Shown: piece by piece, positions 9,134-17,868 of the stretch
Numbering within the stretch: position 1 is the stretch's first letter
Layout: the number at the start of each line of letters is the position of its first letter
Source: Stutzerimonas zhaodongensis
Lineage (GTDB): Bacteria > Pseudomonadota > Gammaproteobacteria > Pseudomonadales > Pseudomonadaceae
NCBI RefSeq assembly: GCF_003696365.1
Contig: NZ_RFFM01000006.1
Location: 62,001-126,000 of the forward strand
Direction of reading: 5' to 3'
DNA length: 64,000 nt
Program-made: the position numbers and the translations under genes
The notes under the pieces: generated by a model
Seen by the model: only the letters and a program-made list of their open reading frames with translations
Databases searched by the model: none
What the model was told of the DNA's origin: nothing

Positions 9134-9156
9134 GATCGCCAGCAAGCTGGCTCCTG
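9134..9156 (-). repeat. REP element, right copy of inverted doublet
   Basis: ATCGCCAGCAAGCTGGCTCC is the reverse complement of the repeat unit at 9091-9112. The same unit recurs at 38432-38455. Confidence 0.8.
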
Positions 9157-9181
9157 GAGGGGCGTGCTCGCTGCGGATACG

Positions 9182-9220
9182 AAAAAGCCGCAGCCCTTGA
9201 GCAATAGGGCCTGCGGCTTT
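9182..9220 (-). terminator. Rho-independent terminator of trpBA
   Basis: AAAGCCGCAG (9184-9193) pairs with CTGCGGCTTT (9211-9220), with a further CCC/GGG pair inside the loop. Read on the minus strand the stem ends in TTTTTC. It lies about 80 bases after the trpA stop. The interval 8974-9298 otherwise contains only the REP doublet. Confidence 0.85.
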
Positions 9221-9298
9221 GGGTTTCGGTATTGCTAGGGGCTCAGTTGGTAGCTTGCTTCACGCCTCAAGCGGTGGGCCAACCTTACGCAAAGCGGA

Positions 9299-10120
9299 TC
9301 AGCTTCTTGCGCTACGCACGCCTTCGCTCAACTCCCGACACAATCCCAATACACCATCGACCGCCTGCTGGCCGCTCTCGGCACTGGCGATGTGGTCGAT
9401 CAGTGCGGAGCCGACCACCACGCCATCTGTCAGTCGAGCGATGGCGGCGGCCTGTTCCGGCGTGCGGATGCCGAAGCCGACACACACCGGCAGGTCGGTG
9501 TGGCGCTTGAGGCGCGCTACGGCTTCTTCGACGTGTTCCATCGTCGCCGAACCAGCACCGGTCACGCCGGCCACCGAGACGTAGTAGACGAAGCCCGAGC
9601 TGCCGTTGAGCACCACCGGAAGGCGCTGATCGTCGGTGGTCGGTGTGGTCAGACGGATGAAGTCGATGCCGGCGGTCTGGGCCGGGTCGCAGAGTTCGTC
9701 GTTATGCTCCGGCGGCAGGTCGACGACGATCAGGCCGTCGACCCCGGCTTCTTTCGCATCGCTGACGAAGCGCTCGACGCCATAGGCGAAGATCGGGTTG
9801 TAGTAGCCCATCAATACCAGCGGGGTGCTGCTGTTGGTTTCGCGGAATTCACGAACCATCTGCAGCGTTTTCGGCAGGTTCTGTTTCGCCGCCAGGGCGC
9901 GAATATTGGCCAGCTGGATCGCCGGGCCGTCGGCCATCGGGTCGGTGAACGGCATGCCCAGCTCGATGACGTCGGCGCCGGCATCCGGCAGGCCCTTGAG
10001 GATGGAGAGCGAGGTGGCGTAGTCGGGGTCACCGGCGGTCACGAAGGTCACCAGCGCGGCACGGTTTTCCTGTTTCAGCTGTGCGAAGCGCGACTGCAAA
10101 CGAGTGTTCACCGAGCTCAT
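9299..10120 (-). CDS. trpA: Tryptophan synthase alpha chain
   Basis: The 273-residue product has [14 protein letters not shown] with the catalytic acid and loop residues, VTAGDPD at the first strand, and [12 protein letters not shown] at the phosphate-binding end. TrpA cleaves indole-3-glycerol phosphate to indole and glyceraldehyde 3-phosphate and passes indole to TrpB through a tunnel. The start ATG overlaps the trpB stop by four bases (ATGA), so the two are translationally coupled. The length is that of the family. The gene is followed by a terminator. Regulation is expected through the divergent TrpI. Confidence 0.98.
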   Translation of the reverse strand: MSSVNTRLQSRFAQLKQENRAALVTFVTAGDPDYATSLSILKGLPDAGADVIELGMPFTDPMADGPAIQLANIRALAAKQNLPKTLQMVREFRETNSSTPLVLMGYYNPIFAYGVERFVSDAKEAGVDGLIVVDLPPEHNDELCDPAQTAGIDFIRLTTPTTDDQRLPVVLNGSSGFVYYVSVAGVTGAGSATMEHVEEAVARLKRHTDLPVCVGFGIRTPEQAAAIARLTDGVVVGSALIDHIASAESGQQAVDGVLGLCRELSEGVRSARS

Positions 10121-11328
10121 ATGTGTTCTTCCTGTTCGTCGTAGTGGTGCATGACGGTTTGCATGTCCTTGTCCCCGCGACCGGAGAGGTTGACCACCAT
10201 CAGGTGATCCTTGGGCAGCTTCGCCGCGCGCTTGAAGGCTTCGGCCAGCGCGTGGGCCGACTCCAGCGCGGGGATGATGCCTTCCAGGCGGCAGCACTGA
10301 TGGAAGGCGGCCAGGGCTTCGTCATCGGTGCAGGGCACGTATTCGACGCGCTTGATCTCATGCAGCCAGGCGTGCTCAGGGCCTACGCCTGGGTAGTCGA
10401 GGCCGGCGGAAATCGAATGCGCGTCGGTGATCTGGCCGTCGGCGTCCTGCAGGAGGAAGGTGCGGTTGCCGTGCAGCACGCCCGGCGCACCGCCGGCCAT
10501 GCTGGCGGCATGCTTGCCGGTTTCGATGCCGTGACCGGCTGCTTCGACGCCGACGATCTGCACGCCCTCGTCATCGAGGAACGGGTGGAACAGGCCGATG
10601 GCGTTGGAGCCGCCACCGATGCAGGCGACCAGCGAGTCGGGCAGGCGCCCTTCCTTCTGCATGATCTGCTCGCGAACCTCGTTGCCGATCACCGATTGGA
10701 AGTCGCGCACCATGGCCGGGTAGGGGTGCGGGCCGGCGGCGGTGCCGATCAGGTAGAAGGTGTTGTGGACGTTGGTCACCCAGTCGCGCAGGGCTTCGTT
10801 CATCGCGTCCTTCAGCGTGCCGGTGCCGGCGGTGACCGGGATCACTTCGGCGCCCAGGAGCTTCATGCGGAAGACGTTGGCCTGCTGGCGCTCGATGTCG
10901 GTGGTGCCCATGTAGACCACGCACTGCATGCCGAAGCGCGCGGCCACGGTGGCGGTGGCCACGCCGTGCATGCCGGCGCCGGTCTCGGCGATGATGCGCT
11001 GCTTGCCCATGCGCTTGGCCAGCAGGATCTGGCCGATGCAGTTGTTGATCTTGTGCGCGCCGGTGTGGTTCAGGTCTTCGCGCTTGAGGTAGATCTTCGC
11101 CCCGCCGAACTGCTCGGTCAGGCGCTCGGCGAAGTACAGCGGGCTGGCGCGGCCGATGTAGTCACGCTGGAAATAGGCCAGCTCCTCGAGGAAGGCCGGG
11201 TCGCTCTTGGCCTTCTCGTATTCGGCAGCCAGCTGGTTGATCAGCGGCATCAGTGTTTCGGCGACGAACTGGCCGCCGAAGCGGCCGAACAGGCCCCTGG
11301 TATCGGGGCCGCTGCGGAATGAGGTCAT
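10117..11328 (-). CDS. trpB: Tryptophan synthase beta chain
   Basis: The 403-residue product has [18 protein letters not shown], the PLP lysine in GAHKINNC, and the glycine-rich phosphate site [10 protein letters not shown]. It condenses indole with serine in the PLP-dependent beta reaction. Three in-frame ATGs lie close together (11343, 11334, 11328); AGGAG just upstream is spaced properly only for 11328. In P. aeruginosa trpBA is separate from the rest of the trp genes and activated by TrpI with indoleglycerol phosphate; the same arrangement is seen here. Confidence 0.98.
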   Translation of the reverse strand: MTSFRSGPDTRGLFGRFGGQFVAETLMPLINQLAAEYEKAKSDPAFLEELAYFQRDYIGRASPLYFAERLTEQFGGAKIYLKREDLNHTGAHKINNCIGQILLAKRMGKQRIIAETGAGMHGVATATVAARFGMQCVVYMGTTDIERQQANVFRMKLLGAEVIPVTAGTGTLKDAMNEALRDWVTNVHNTFYLIGTAAGPHPYPAMVRDFQSVIGNEVREQIMQKEGRLPDSLVACIGGGSNAIGLFHPFLDDEGVQIVGVEAAGHGIETGKHAASMAGGAPGVLHGNRTFLLQDADGQITDAHSISAGLDYPGVGPEHAWLHEIKRVEYVPCTDDEALAAFHQCCRLEGIIPALESAHALAEAFKRAAKLPKDHLMVVNLSGRGDKDMQTVMHHYDEQEEHI

Positions 11329-11459
11329 GGTCATCTCCTGCATAAAAGAGTAGGCAGCACGCCGAGTTCGGCGGCAGTACGCGATGGATCAGAAATTAAC
11401 CGACCTGAGCCGAGATAAAAAGCGATAAGATCGCCGCGACTCGTCAGGAAATCTCACCT
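11329..11459. promoter_or_regulatory. Divergent trpBA-trpI control region
   Basis: The 131 bases between the two starts must hold both promoters and, by analogy with P. aeruginosa, the TrpI binding sites. A GATAAGAT box near 11424-11431 may serve as the trpI -10. I could not place the TrpI sites with confidence. Confidence 0.5.
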
Positions 11460-12344
11460 ATGCGTGAAAGCCTCCCTCCTCTCAACGCCCTGCGAGCGTT
11501 CGAAGCGGCGGCGCGTCTGCAGAGCGTAAGCCAAGCGGCAGCAGAGCTCAGTGTGACCCACGGTGCCGTCAGTCGGCAGATCCGATTGCTGGAAGACGAT
11601 CTTGGCGTCGCGCTTTTCAGCAAGGATGGGCGCGGCGTAAAACTCACCGATGAAGGGCTGCGGTTACGTGATGCGGCAGGCGATGCGTTCGAGCGCCTGC
11701 GCAGCACCTGTAGCGAGCTGCGCCAGCAGACGGCCGATGCGCCTTTCGTGCTTGGCTGTCCGGGCAGCCTGCTGGCGCGCTGGTTCATCCCGCGATTGGA
11801 CAGGCTCAATCGTGACCTGCCAGGTCTGCAGTTACAACTTTCTGCCAGTGAAGGTGATCTGGATCCGCGGCGGCCCGGCCTGGATGCCACTCTTCTCTAT
11901 GCCGAGCCGCCCTGGCCGGCGGATATGCAGGTATTCGAGCTTGCCGGCGAACGCATTGGCCCGGTGCTGAGTCCGCACCATCCTCAATGCGCTGCATTGC
12001 GTGATGCACCAGCGTCGGCATTGCTTGGCGAGGCGCTCTTGTATACCGCCTCCCGACCCCAGGCGTGGCCGGCCTGGGCGAAGGCCAACGGTCTCCAGCC
12101 GGAGGCGTTACGAATGGGGCAGGGTTTTGACCACCTTTATTTTCTGCTCGAGGCGGCGTTGGCGGGTTTGGGGGTGGCGATCGCACCGCATCAGCTGGTG
12201 GCTGATGATCTACGTCAGGGGCGTTTACTAGCGCCTTGGGGCTTCGTTGAAACTCGGGCGATGCTCGCGCTATGGGTTCCATTACGACGAAAAGACCAGA
12301 GAGCTGAACGCTTGGCGGGCTGGCTGCGCCAACAGCTCGACTGA
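11460..12344 (+). CDS. trpI: LysR-type activator of trpBA
   Basis: The 294-residue product begins with a LysR helix-turn-helix ([20 protein letters not shown] then [18 protein letters not shown]), followed by a substrate-binding domain of normal length. Its divergent position next to trpBA and the GcvA-like N-terminus [15 protein letters not shown] identify it as TrpI, which activates trpBA when indoleglycerol phosphate accumulates. The start has AGGAA a few bases upstream. It acts in the cytoplasm on the intergenic region. No terminator is obvious after it. Confidence 0.92.
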   Translation: MRESLPPLNALRAFEAAARLQSVSQAAAELSVTHGAVSRQIRLLEDDLGVALFSKDGRGVKLTDEGLRLRDAAGDAFERLRSTCSELRQQTADAPFVLGCPGSLLARWFIPRLDRLNRDLPGLQLQLSASEGDLDPRRPGLDATLLYAEPPWPADMQVFELAGERIGPVLSPHHPQCAALRDAPASALLGEALLYTASRPQAWPAWAKANGLQPEALRMGQGFDHLYFLLEAALAGLGVAIAPHQLVADDLRQGRLLAPWGFVETRAMLALWVPLRRKDQRAERLAGWLRQQLD

Positions 12345-12535
12345 TTCGGCTCAGGGACAGGTCAGCAGCCCGCGCGGCGCGGCGTTGACTAATCCTTCCT
12401 ATGGCGACCAGCGGTAACGCCGCCGGTCTGGCGCCACTAAAACGACATCATGCTTGCCGATACATTCTCTACATCCGTGGAGCGGCCCGGCGCACTGGTG
12501 TCAGGGCTGTCAGCAGTCGTTCGAGGAGAACAGTG

Positions 12536-13924
12536 ATGGTCCAAAAAAAACGTGCGTACATTTTTGCCTCCGCGATGCTTGCTATCGGGGCGGAGCAGGC
12601 TGCAGCCAAGCCAAACGCGGCAGTAGATGCTTCGTTGAAGGCCGGTCGGCCTTTCGTCGAGGGCGAGTTGCTGGTGCAGTTCAAACCCGGCGCCACCGAA
12701 GCGGCCACAAGCGCCGCCCTGAGCAAGCAGGGTGCTAAAAGCGCGCAGAAGCTGCTGGATAAAGCGCTGCGCAAAGATGCCAAAGGCGATCTCGTTCAGG
12801 CTACTCTCGGGAAGGGCAAGAAGGTAAACGCTGCGCTGATTGCGCAACTTGCTTCCGACCCGGCGGTGGATTTCGTCGAGCCCAACTGGACCTATAGCAC
12901 GCAGTTGGCCAACCCGAACGATCCTGGCATCAACATGCTTTGGGGTATGCAGGGCGCGACTACATCACCTGCCTCGCCTTATGGCAGCGGTGCCCTGGCG
13001 GCCTGGAATGCCGGAGCGCTGTGCTCGGACAAGATCCATGTCGGCATCATTGACGAAGGCGTGATGACCACTCACGGCGACCTGCGTAACAACGTATGGA
13101 TCAACCCGGGCGAGGGTGTTCGTGCCGACCGCAAGGACAATGATCGCAACGGTTTTATCGATGACATCCATGGCTGGGATTTCGCCGACAACAATGCTAG
13201 CGTGTACGACGGCCCAGCCGATGATCATGGCACCCATGTGGCCGGCACCGTTGCGGCAGTGGCCAACAACGGCGCCGGAGTGTTCGGTGTATGCCCAACG
13301 GCTAAGCTGATCACCGCGAAGTTTCTTGGAGCCAATGGCGGCACGACGGCAGGGGCTGTAAAGGCGATCAACTACCTTACCCAGCTGAAACTGGCGAAGA
13401 AGATCAATCTGGTTGCGACAAACAATTCGTGGGGCGGTGGTGGATATTCGCAGGCGTTGCATGACGCCATTCAGGCCGCTGGAAACGCCAACATCCTGTT
13501 CATCGCGGCGGCGGGCAACAGCGGACTCGATATCGACAGCACGCCTGGCTACCCCGCGAGCTACAAGCTGCCAAACGTGATTTCAGTAGGGGCTATCGAT
13601 AAGAACGGACGCCGTGCGGGCTTCTCGAATTACGGCGTCAACAACGTGCATATCGCCGCACCAGGCGTTGATATCGTTTCGACTGTGCCGACGTCGACCG
13701 GAGTTGCGGGCTATGCCTATATGAGCGGAACGTCGATGGCGGCCCCGCATGTCACCGGTGCGGCCGCGCTGTACGCCTCGCTCAATCCCTGCGCCACCAG
13801 CGCTCAGATTCGAGAAGCGCTGCTGAGGCTGGCTGTACAGGACCCTCAACTCACAGGTGCGGTGCAACTCAATCGCAGACTTGACGCGTCCAAGATCCGC
13901 CGAGAGCTGGCCTGCGCGCCCTGA
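12536..13924 (+). CDS. Secreted subtilisin-like serine peptidase (S8)
   Basis: The 462-residue precursor has a signal peptide (MVQKKRAYIFASAMLAIGAE, cleaved near AAA), an inhibitor-like propeptide (GELLVQFKPGATEAA to VDFVEPNW), and a peptidase domain with the triad at Asp173 (GIIDEG), His231 (DDHGTHVAG) and Ser400 (SGTSMAAPH); AAAGNSG supplies the oxyanion asparagine. The usual D-[ST]-G around the aspartate is D-E-G here. There is no C-terminal sorting or carbohydrate-binding domain, so the enzyme is probably released. GAGGAG upstream supports the start at 12536. It is convergent with galE and stands alone. Confidence 0.93.
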   Translation: MVQKKRAYIFASAMLAIGAEQAAAKPNAAVDASLKAGRPFVEGELLVQFKPGATEAATSAALSKQGAKSAQKLLDKALRKDAKGDLVQATLGKGKKVNAALIAQLASDPAVDFVEPNWTYSTQLANPNDPGINMLWGMQGATTSPASPYGSGALAAWNAGALCSDKIHVGIIDEGVMTTHGDLRNNVWINPGEGVRADRKDNDRNGFIDDIHGWDFADNNASVYDGPADDHGTHVAGTVAAVANNGAGVFGVCPTAKLITAKFLGANGGTTAGAVKAINYLTQLKLAKKINLVATNNSWGGGGYSQALHDAIQAAGNANILFIAAAGNSGLDIDSTPGYPASYKLPNVISVGAIDKNGRRAGFSNYGVNNVHIAAPGVDIVSTVPTSTGVAGYAYMSGTSMAAPHVTGAAALYASLNPCATSAQIREALLRLAVQDPQLTGAVQLNRRLDASKIRRELACAP

Positions 13925-13957
13925 GCGCGCAGATATGCTTGCCTATTGCGCTGGGCC

Positions 13958-15031
13958 TTAGCTGGCCAGCGCGGTTTCGGTAGCTGTGTCGGCCTTCTTG
14001 GTAGCGGTAGCGGCTTTGTCCACGCCGTAACCCTGGGGGTTGCGGCTCTGCCACCTCCAGGCGTCGGTGAGCATGGTGAGGAGCCCTTTTTTCGCCTCCC
14101 AGCCCAACTCATCGCGTGCCTTGGTCGTGTCCGACCAGCACTGTGCAATGTCGCCCGGGCGACGCGCCTTGTATATATGGGGCAGCGGCCGACCAATAAC
14201 CTCTTCGAACGCGGTGACCATCTGTCGAACTGAATAGCCGCGGCCGGTGCCTAGGTTCCACGTGGAAACACCATGAACAAGGCTCAGGCGCTCCAGCGCT
14301 TTGAGGTGACCCTTGGCGAGATCCACTACATGGATGTAATCGCGAACGCCGGTACCATCTGGTGTTGGGTAGTCCGCACCATAGACACTAAGGTGTTTGC
14401 GACGGCCAATTGCAACCTGAAGCATATAGGGCAGGAGGTTGTTTGGGATGCCATTTGGGTCTTCGCCAATCAGCCCTGATTCGTGCGCGCCGATGGGGTT
14501 GAAGTAGCGCAGCAACGCAATCGACCAACGCGGGTCAGACTCGGCCAAGCCCCTGAGCACGTTCTCGGCCATCAGCTTGGATTGGCCATAGGGATTGGTT
14601 GGTATGCCGGTTGGGCAATTCTCGGTGATCGGCATGCGAGGGGAGTCGCCATAGACCGTGGCCGATGAGCTGAACACCAGCTTGAAGATGCCGGCTTCGG
14701 CCATTGCCTGACACAGCGCGATGCTGCCACTGACATTGGTCTCGTAATAGCGCAGCGGCTCGCGCACGCTCTCACCCACAGCTTTTAGGCCAGCGAAGTG
14801 CAGCACGGCTTCTATGGGATAGGAGGCGAACAGCGCGTTGAGCAGGGAGCGATTGCGCACGTCGCCTTTGACGAACTGTACAGTGCGACCGGCCAGGTGC
14901 TCGACTCGATCCAGCGCGACCTTCGAACTGTTGCAAAGGTTGTCCAGGACGAGCACTTCGTGCCCGGCCTGGAGAAGCTCCAGTACTGCATGGGAGCCGA
15001 TGTAACCGGCTCCACCCGTTACCAGAATCAT
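13958..15031 (-). CDS. galE: UDP-glucose 4-epimerase
   Basis: The product has the NAD motif GGAGYIGS at residues 5-12, the SSSATVYG serine segment and the catalytic Tyr/Lys in NPYGQSK, then the RRPGD segment near the substrate site. It interconverts UDP-glucose and UDP-galactose in the cytoplasm. GAGGAAG precedes the chosen ATG. At 357 residues it is about 20 longer than usual because of a polar Ala/Thr/Lys tail after GYGVD. It is divergent from a glycosyltransferase-glf operon, for which it would provide UDP-galactose, the substrate of UDP-galactopyranose mutase. Confidence 0.95.
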   Translation of the reverse strand: MILVTGGAGYIGSHAVLELLQAGHEVLVLDNLCNSSKVALDRVEHLAGRTVQFVKGDVRNRSLLNALFASYPIEAVLHFAGLKAVGESVREPLRYYETNVSGSIALCQAMAEAGIFKLVFSSSATVYGDSPRMPITENCPTGIPTNPYGQSKLMAENVLRGLAESDPRWSIALLRYFNPIGAHESGLIGEDPNGIPNNLLPYMLQVAIGRRKHLSVYGADYPTPDGTGVRDYIHVVDLAKGHLKALERLSLVHGVSTWNLGTGRGYSVRQMVTAFEEVIGRPLPHIYKARRPGDIAQCWSDTTKARDELGWEAKKGLLTMLTDAWRWQSRNPQGYGVDKAATATKKADTATETALAS

Positions 15032-15441
15032 GTGTCTTCCTCGCATAACAGAATTTTGTCGACGCGCAGGGAGACTGCGGCTGGCCGTTAAAGCTCGGTC
15101 GCTGCGTGCATCTCCAGGGTTAGGGTCGGCAGATCGGTAGGTGCTGAATGCATGAAGCACGCGTCACCGATGCCGGGGTAAAACTGGCGTCCTGTGATAA
15201 GGACGGGGGAAGCGGCAAGCAAGTTCCAACGAAACGGCAGTCACCCGATGACCGACCTCCACAAGCGCAAAGGGAACCTTGTATGGCACGGTGCCGTCCA
15301 TAACCGGCGGATGGTGCTTGCGTGTCGGTCGTTTTTCTGATTCCAAAAGCGCTTTTTTAATGTTTGCCACGCGCAGGAGCGCGGGTTTTGCGATGCGGCG
15401 GAAAGGACTCAGGAGCGGCTTCGCCAGATGACGAGGTTTCC
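15032..15441. other. Divergent galE - glycosyltransferase intergenic region
   Basis: These 410 bases contain no credible gene. They should hold the promoters of galE (leftward) and of the glycosyltransferase operon (rightward). A perfect 12-base palindrome AAAAGCGCTTTT followed by more T lies at 15345-15358; it could be a short terminator-like hairpin or a protein site. I see no REP element. Confidence 0.5.
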
Positions 15442-16626
15442 ATGAGCTGGGCCGGCCCGTACCAATATGAGATTGGCAAATCACCCGACAAGCAGGAGAC
15501 GCCGCCCGAGGTCATCTTCGACGAGCAGGTCCCTACCCTGCTGTGTTTGTCCCACCTGCGCTGGAGTTTCGTCTATCAGCGCCCGCAGCATCTGATGTCG
15601 CGTTTCGCTCGTGATTTCAACCTGTTGTTCTGCGAGGAGCCCATCCCTACCGAGGATGAGCAGCCCTGGCTGGAAGTGCGCCCTGAAGAGAACGGTGTGC
15701 AGGTACTGGTACCGCGTCTGCCCCATGGCTGCGAAGGCGAAACGGCCCTGCGCGTACAGCGCGAGCTCCTCGATGGCTACCTGAGCAAGCTGGGTGTCGA
15801 CGAGCTGATGCTCTGGTTCTACACGCCCATGGCCCTTGATTACGCGGGTCATCTGCAACCGTCGTTGACCGTCTACGACTGCATGGACGAGCTTTCAGCG
15901 TTTCGCGGCGCGCCACCGGAGCTGGTCGAGCGCGAACGCGAACTGCTCAAGCGTGCCGATCTGGTCTTCACCGGCGGTTACAGCATCTGGGAAGCCAAGC
16001 GCGAGCTGCATGACAACGCCCACGCCTTCCCCAGCAGCGTCGACGTGGAGCATTTCGCAGAAGCACGGCGGATCCAGGCCGACCCCGCCGATCAGGCCGA
16101 AATTCCCCATCCACGGCTGGGCTTCTACGGCGTGATCGACGAGCGCTTCGATATCGAGCTGGTCGCCGAGGCCGCCAAGCAGCGCCCGGATTGGCAGTTC
16201 GTGCTGGTCGGCCCGGTGGTCAAGATCGACCCGGCTGACCTGCCGCAGCGCGACAACATTCACTACCTCGGTGGCAAGACTTACGACGAGTTGCCCAAGT
16301 ACCTGTCCGGATGGGACGTGGCGATCATGCCCTTTGCGATGAACGAGTCGACACGGTTCATCAGCCCCACCAAGACCCCCGAATACCTGGCGGGAGGTTG
16401 CCCCGTGGTGTCCACGCCGATCAAGGACGTGGTACGCACCTACGGCGACACCGAGATCGTCTACATCGCCGACGGCGCCGATGCGTTCATCGCTTCGGTG
16501 GAGAAGGCGCTTGTTGACGGGGAAGACCGCGACCGTCTGTTGAAGATCGCCGATGAGATTCTTGGAGACATGTCTTGGGACCACACCTGGGCCCTGATGA
16601 AGGAGAAGATGCAATGCGCGAAGTGA
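15442..16626 (+). CDS. Glycosyltransferase (GT4/GT1-like, TuaH-type)
   Basis: The 394-residue product starts its first domain with LLCLSHLRWSFVYQRPQHLM, contains VYDCMDELSAF in the middle and the donor-site segment SPTKTPEYLAGGCPVVSTP in the C-terminal domain. This is the GT-B fold of retaining glycosyltransferases, closest in pattern to TuaH/ExoL-type enzymes that modify extracellular polysaccharides. No membrane segment is seen. It overlaps the start of glf by 13 bases, which indicates one operon and suggests that it transfers galactofuranose or a sugar next to it; that donor is an inference. The ATG at 15442 has GAGG upstream. Confidence 0.85.
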   Translation: MSWAGPYQYEIGKSPDKQETPPEVIFDEQVPTLLCLSHLRWSFVYQRPQHLMSRFARDFNLLFCEEPIPTEDEQPWLEVRPEENGVQVLVPRLPHGCEGETALRVQRELLDGYLSKLGVDELMLWFYTPMALDYAGHLQPSLTVYDCMDELSAFRGAPPELVERERELLKRADLVFTGGYSIWEAKRELHDNAHAFPSSVDVEHFAEARRIQADPADQAEIPHPRLGFYGVIDERFDIELVAEAAKQRPDWQFVLVGPVVKIDPADLPQRDNIHYLGGKTYDELPKYLSGWDVAIMPFAMNESTRFISPTKTPEYLAGGCPVVSTPIKDVVRTYGDTEIVYIADGADAFIASVEKALVDGEDRDRLLKIADEILGDMSWDHTWALMKEKMQCAK

Positions 16627-17855
16627 GCCTGCGAGACAGCAATCCCGAGCAAGCAGGCGGTGGCGCCAGCGAGGAATCTTCCAACCGTCGACGTGGATTC
16701 GATTACCTGATCGTTGGCGCCGGCTTCGCTGGCAGTGTGCTCGCCGAGCGCCTGGCTACTGGGCTGAACAAGCGCGTGCTGGTGGTCGATCGCCGCCCGC
16801 ACATCGCCGGTAACGCCTACGATCACTACGATGAAGCCGGCGTGCTGATCCACCGTTACGGCCCGCACATCTTCCACACCAACGCCCAGCGCATCGTCGA
16901 CTACCTCTCGCAATTCACCGAGTGGCGCCCCTACGAGCACCGCGTGCTGGCGCAGGTGGATGGCCAGGAAGTACCGATCCCGATCAACATGACTACGCTC
17001 AACAAGCTCTACGGTCTGAACATGACGACCGAAGAGCAAGCGGCAGATTTTCTCGCCAGCCGTGCCGAGCCGGTGGAGAACATCCAGACCAGCGAAGACG
17101 TGGTAATCAACGGCATCGGCCGCGAGCTTTACCAGAAGTTTTTCCGCGGCTACACCCGCAAGCAGTGGGGGCTGGATCCGTCGCAGCTGGACAAGTCGGT
17201 GACCTCGCGCATTCCGACGCGCACCAACACCGATGATCGCTACTTCACCGATACCTTCCAGCAAATGCCCAAATACGGCTACACCAAGATGTTCGAGAAG
17301 ATGCTCGCGCATCCGAACATCAAGGTGATGATCAATACCGACTACCGGGAAATTCGCGATGAGGTGCAGTTCGACCATCTGATCTTCTGCGGCCCGATCG
17401 ACGAATACTTCGACTACCGCTTCGGCAAGCTGCCGTACCGCTCGCTGAAGTTCGAGCACAAGCAGCTCGACCAGGAACAGTTCCAGGCGGTGGGTACGGT
17501 CAACTACCCCAGCGAGGACGTGCCCTATACGCGCATCAGCGAGTACAAGCATCTCACTGGGCAGGTCCACCCGAAAACCAGCGTCACCTACGAGTACCCC
17601 GCGGCCGAGGGCGACCCCTACTACCCGATCCCGCGTCCCGAAAACGCCGAACTGTACAAGCGCTATCAGCAGCTGGCGGACGAGACGCCCGGCGTGACCT
17701 TCGTCGGCCGTCTGGGCACGTACAAGTACTACAACATGGATCAGGTGGTGGGCCAGGCGCTGGCGGTGTACAAGCGCATCGAAGAGGCCGAGCAGGGGCC
17801 GGCGGCAGGCGAGAGCGCCGAGCATGCGCGCAGTCTCGCCGACCAGGCCCCGTGA
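16614..17855 (+). CDS. glf: UDP-galactopyranose mutase
   Basis: The 413-residue product has the FAD motif GAGFAG at residues 35-40 after a polar N-terminal extension, RPHIAGNAYD, the YGPHIFHT segment, FFRGYTRKQWG and the late RLGTYKYYNMD segment, all diagnostic of Glf. The flavoenzyme converts UDP-galactopyranose to UDP-galactofuranose. AAGGAGAAG precedes the ATG at 16614. It overlaps the glycosyltransferase gene and is followed by the GH1-like gene after 13 bases. The extension of about 28 residues is somewhat unusual. It makes the pathway dependent on galE across the divergent promoter. Confidence 0.96.
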   Translation: MREVSLRDSNPEQAGGGASEESSNRRRGFDYLIVGAGFAGSVLAERLATGLNKRVLVVDRRPHIAGNAYDHYDEAGVLIHRYGPHIFHTNAQRIVDYLSQFTEWRPYEHRVLAQVDGQEVPIPINMTTLNKLYGLNMTTEEQAADFLASRAEPVENIQTSEDVVINGIGRELYQKFFRGYTRKQWGLDPSQLDKSVTSRIPTRTNTDDRYFTDTFQQMPKYGYTKMFEKMLAHPNIKVMINTDYREIRDEVQFDHLIFCGPIDEYFDYRFGKLPYRSLKFEHKQLDQEQFQAVGTVNYPSEDVPYTRISEYKHLTGQVHPKTSVTYEYPAAEGDPYYPIPRPENAELYKRYQQLADETPGVTFVGRLGTYKYYNMDQVVGQALAVYKRIEEAEQGPAAGESAEHARSLADQAP

Positions 17856-17868
17856 TGGAGAGCACCTG

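Noticed and set aside
10081-11322. 413-codon open frame antisense to trpB
   Set aside because: A shadow of trpB; no start signal, and repetitive Val/Gly/Asp composition as expected for the complementary strand.
15345-15358. Palindrome AAAAGCGCTTTT plus T run as a true terminator
   Set aside because: The stem has only two G-C pairs per arm and lies in a divergent promoter region with no upstream transcript needing an end.
16461-17825. 454-codon open frame antisense to glf
   Set aside because: Glf motifs on the plus strand are unmistakable; the minus frame has none.
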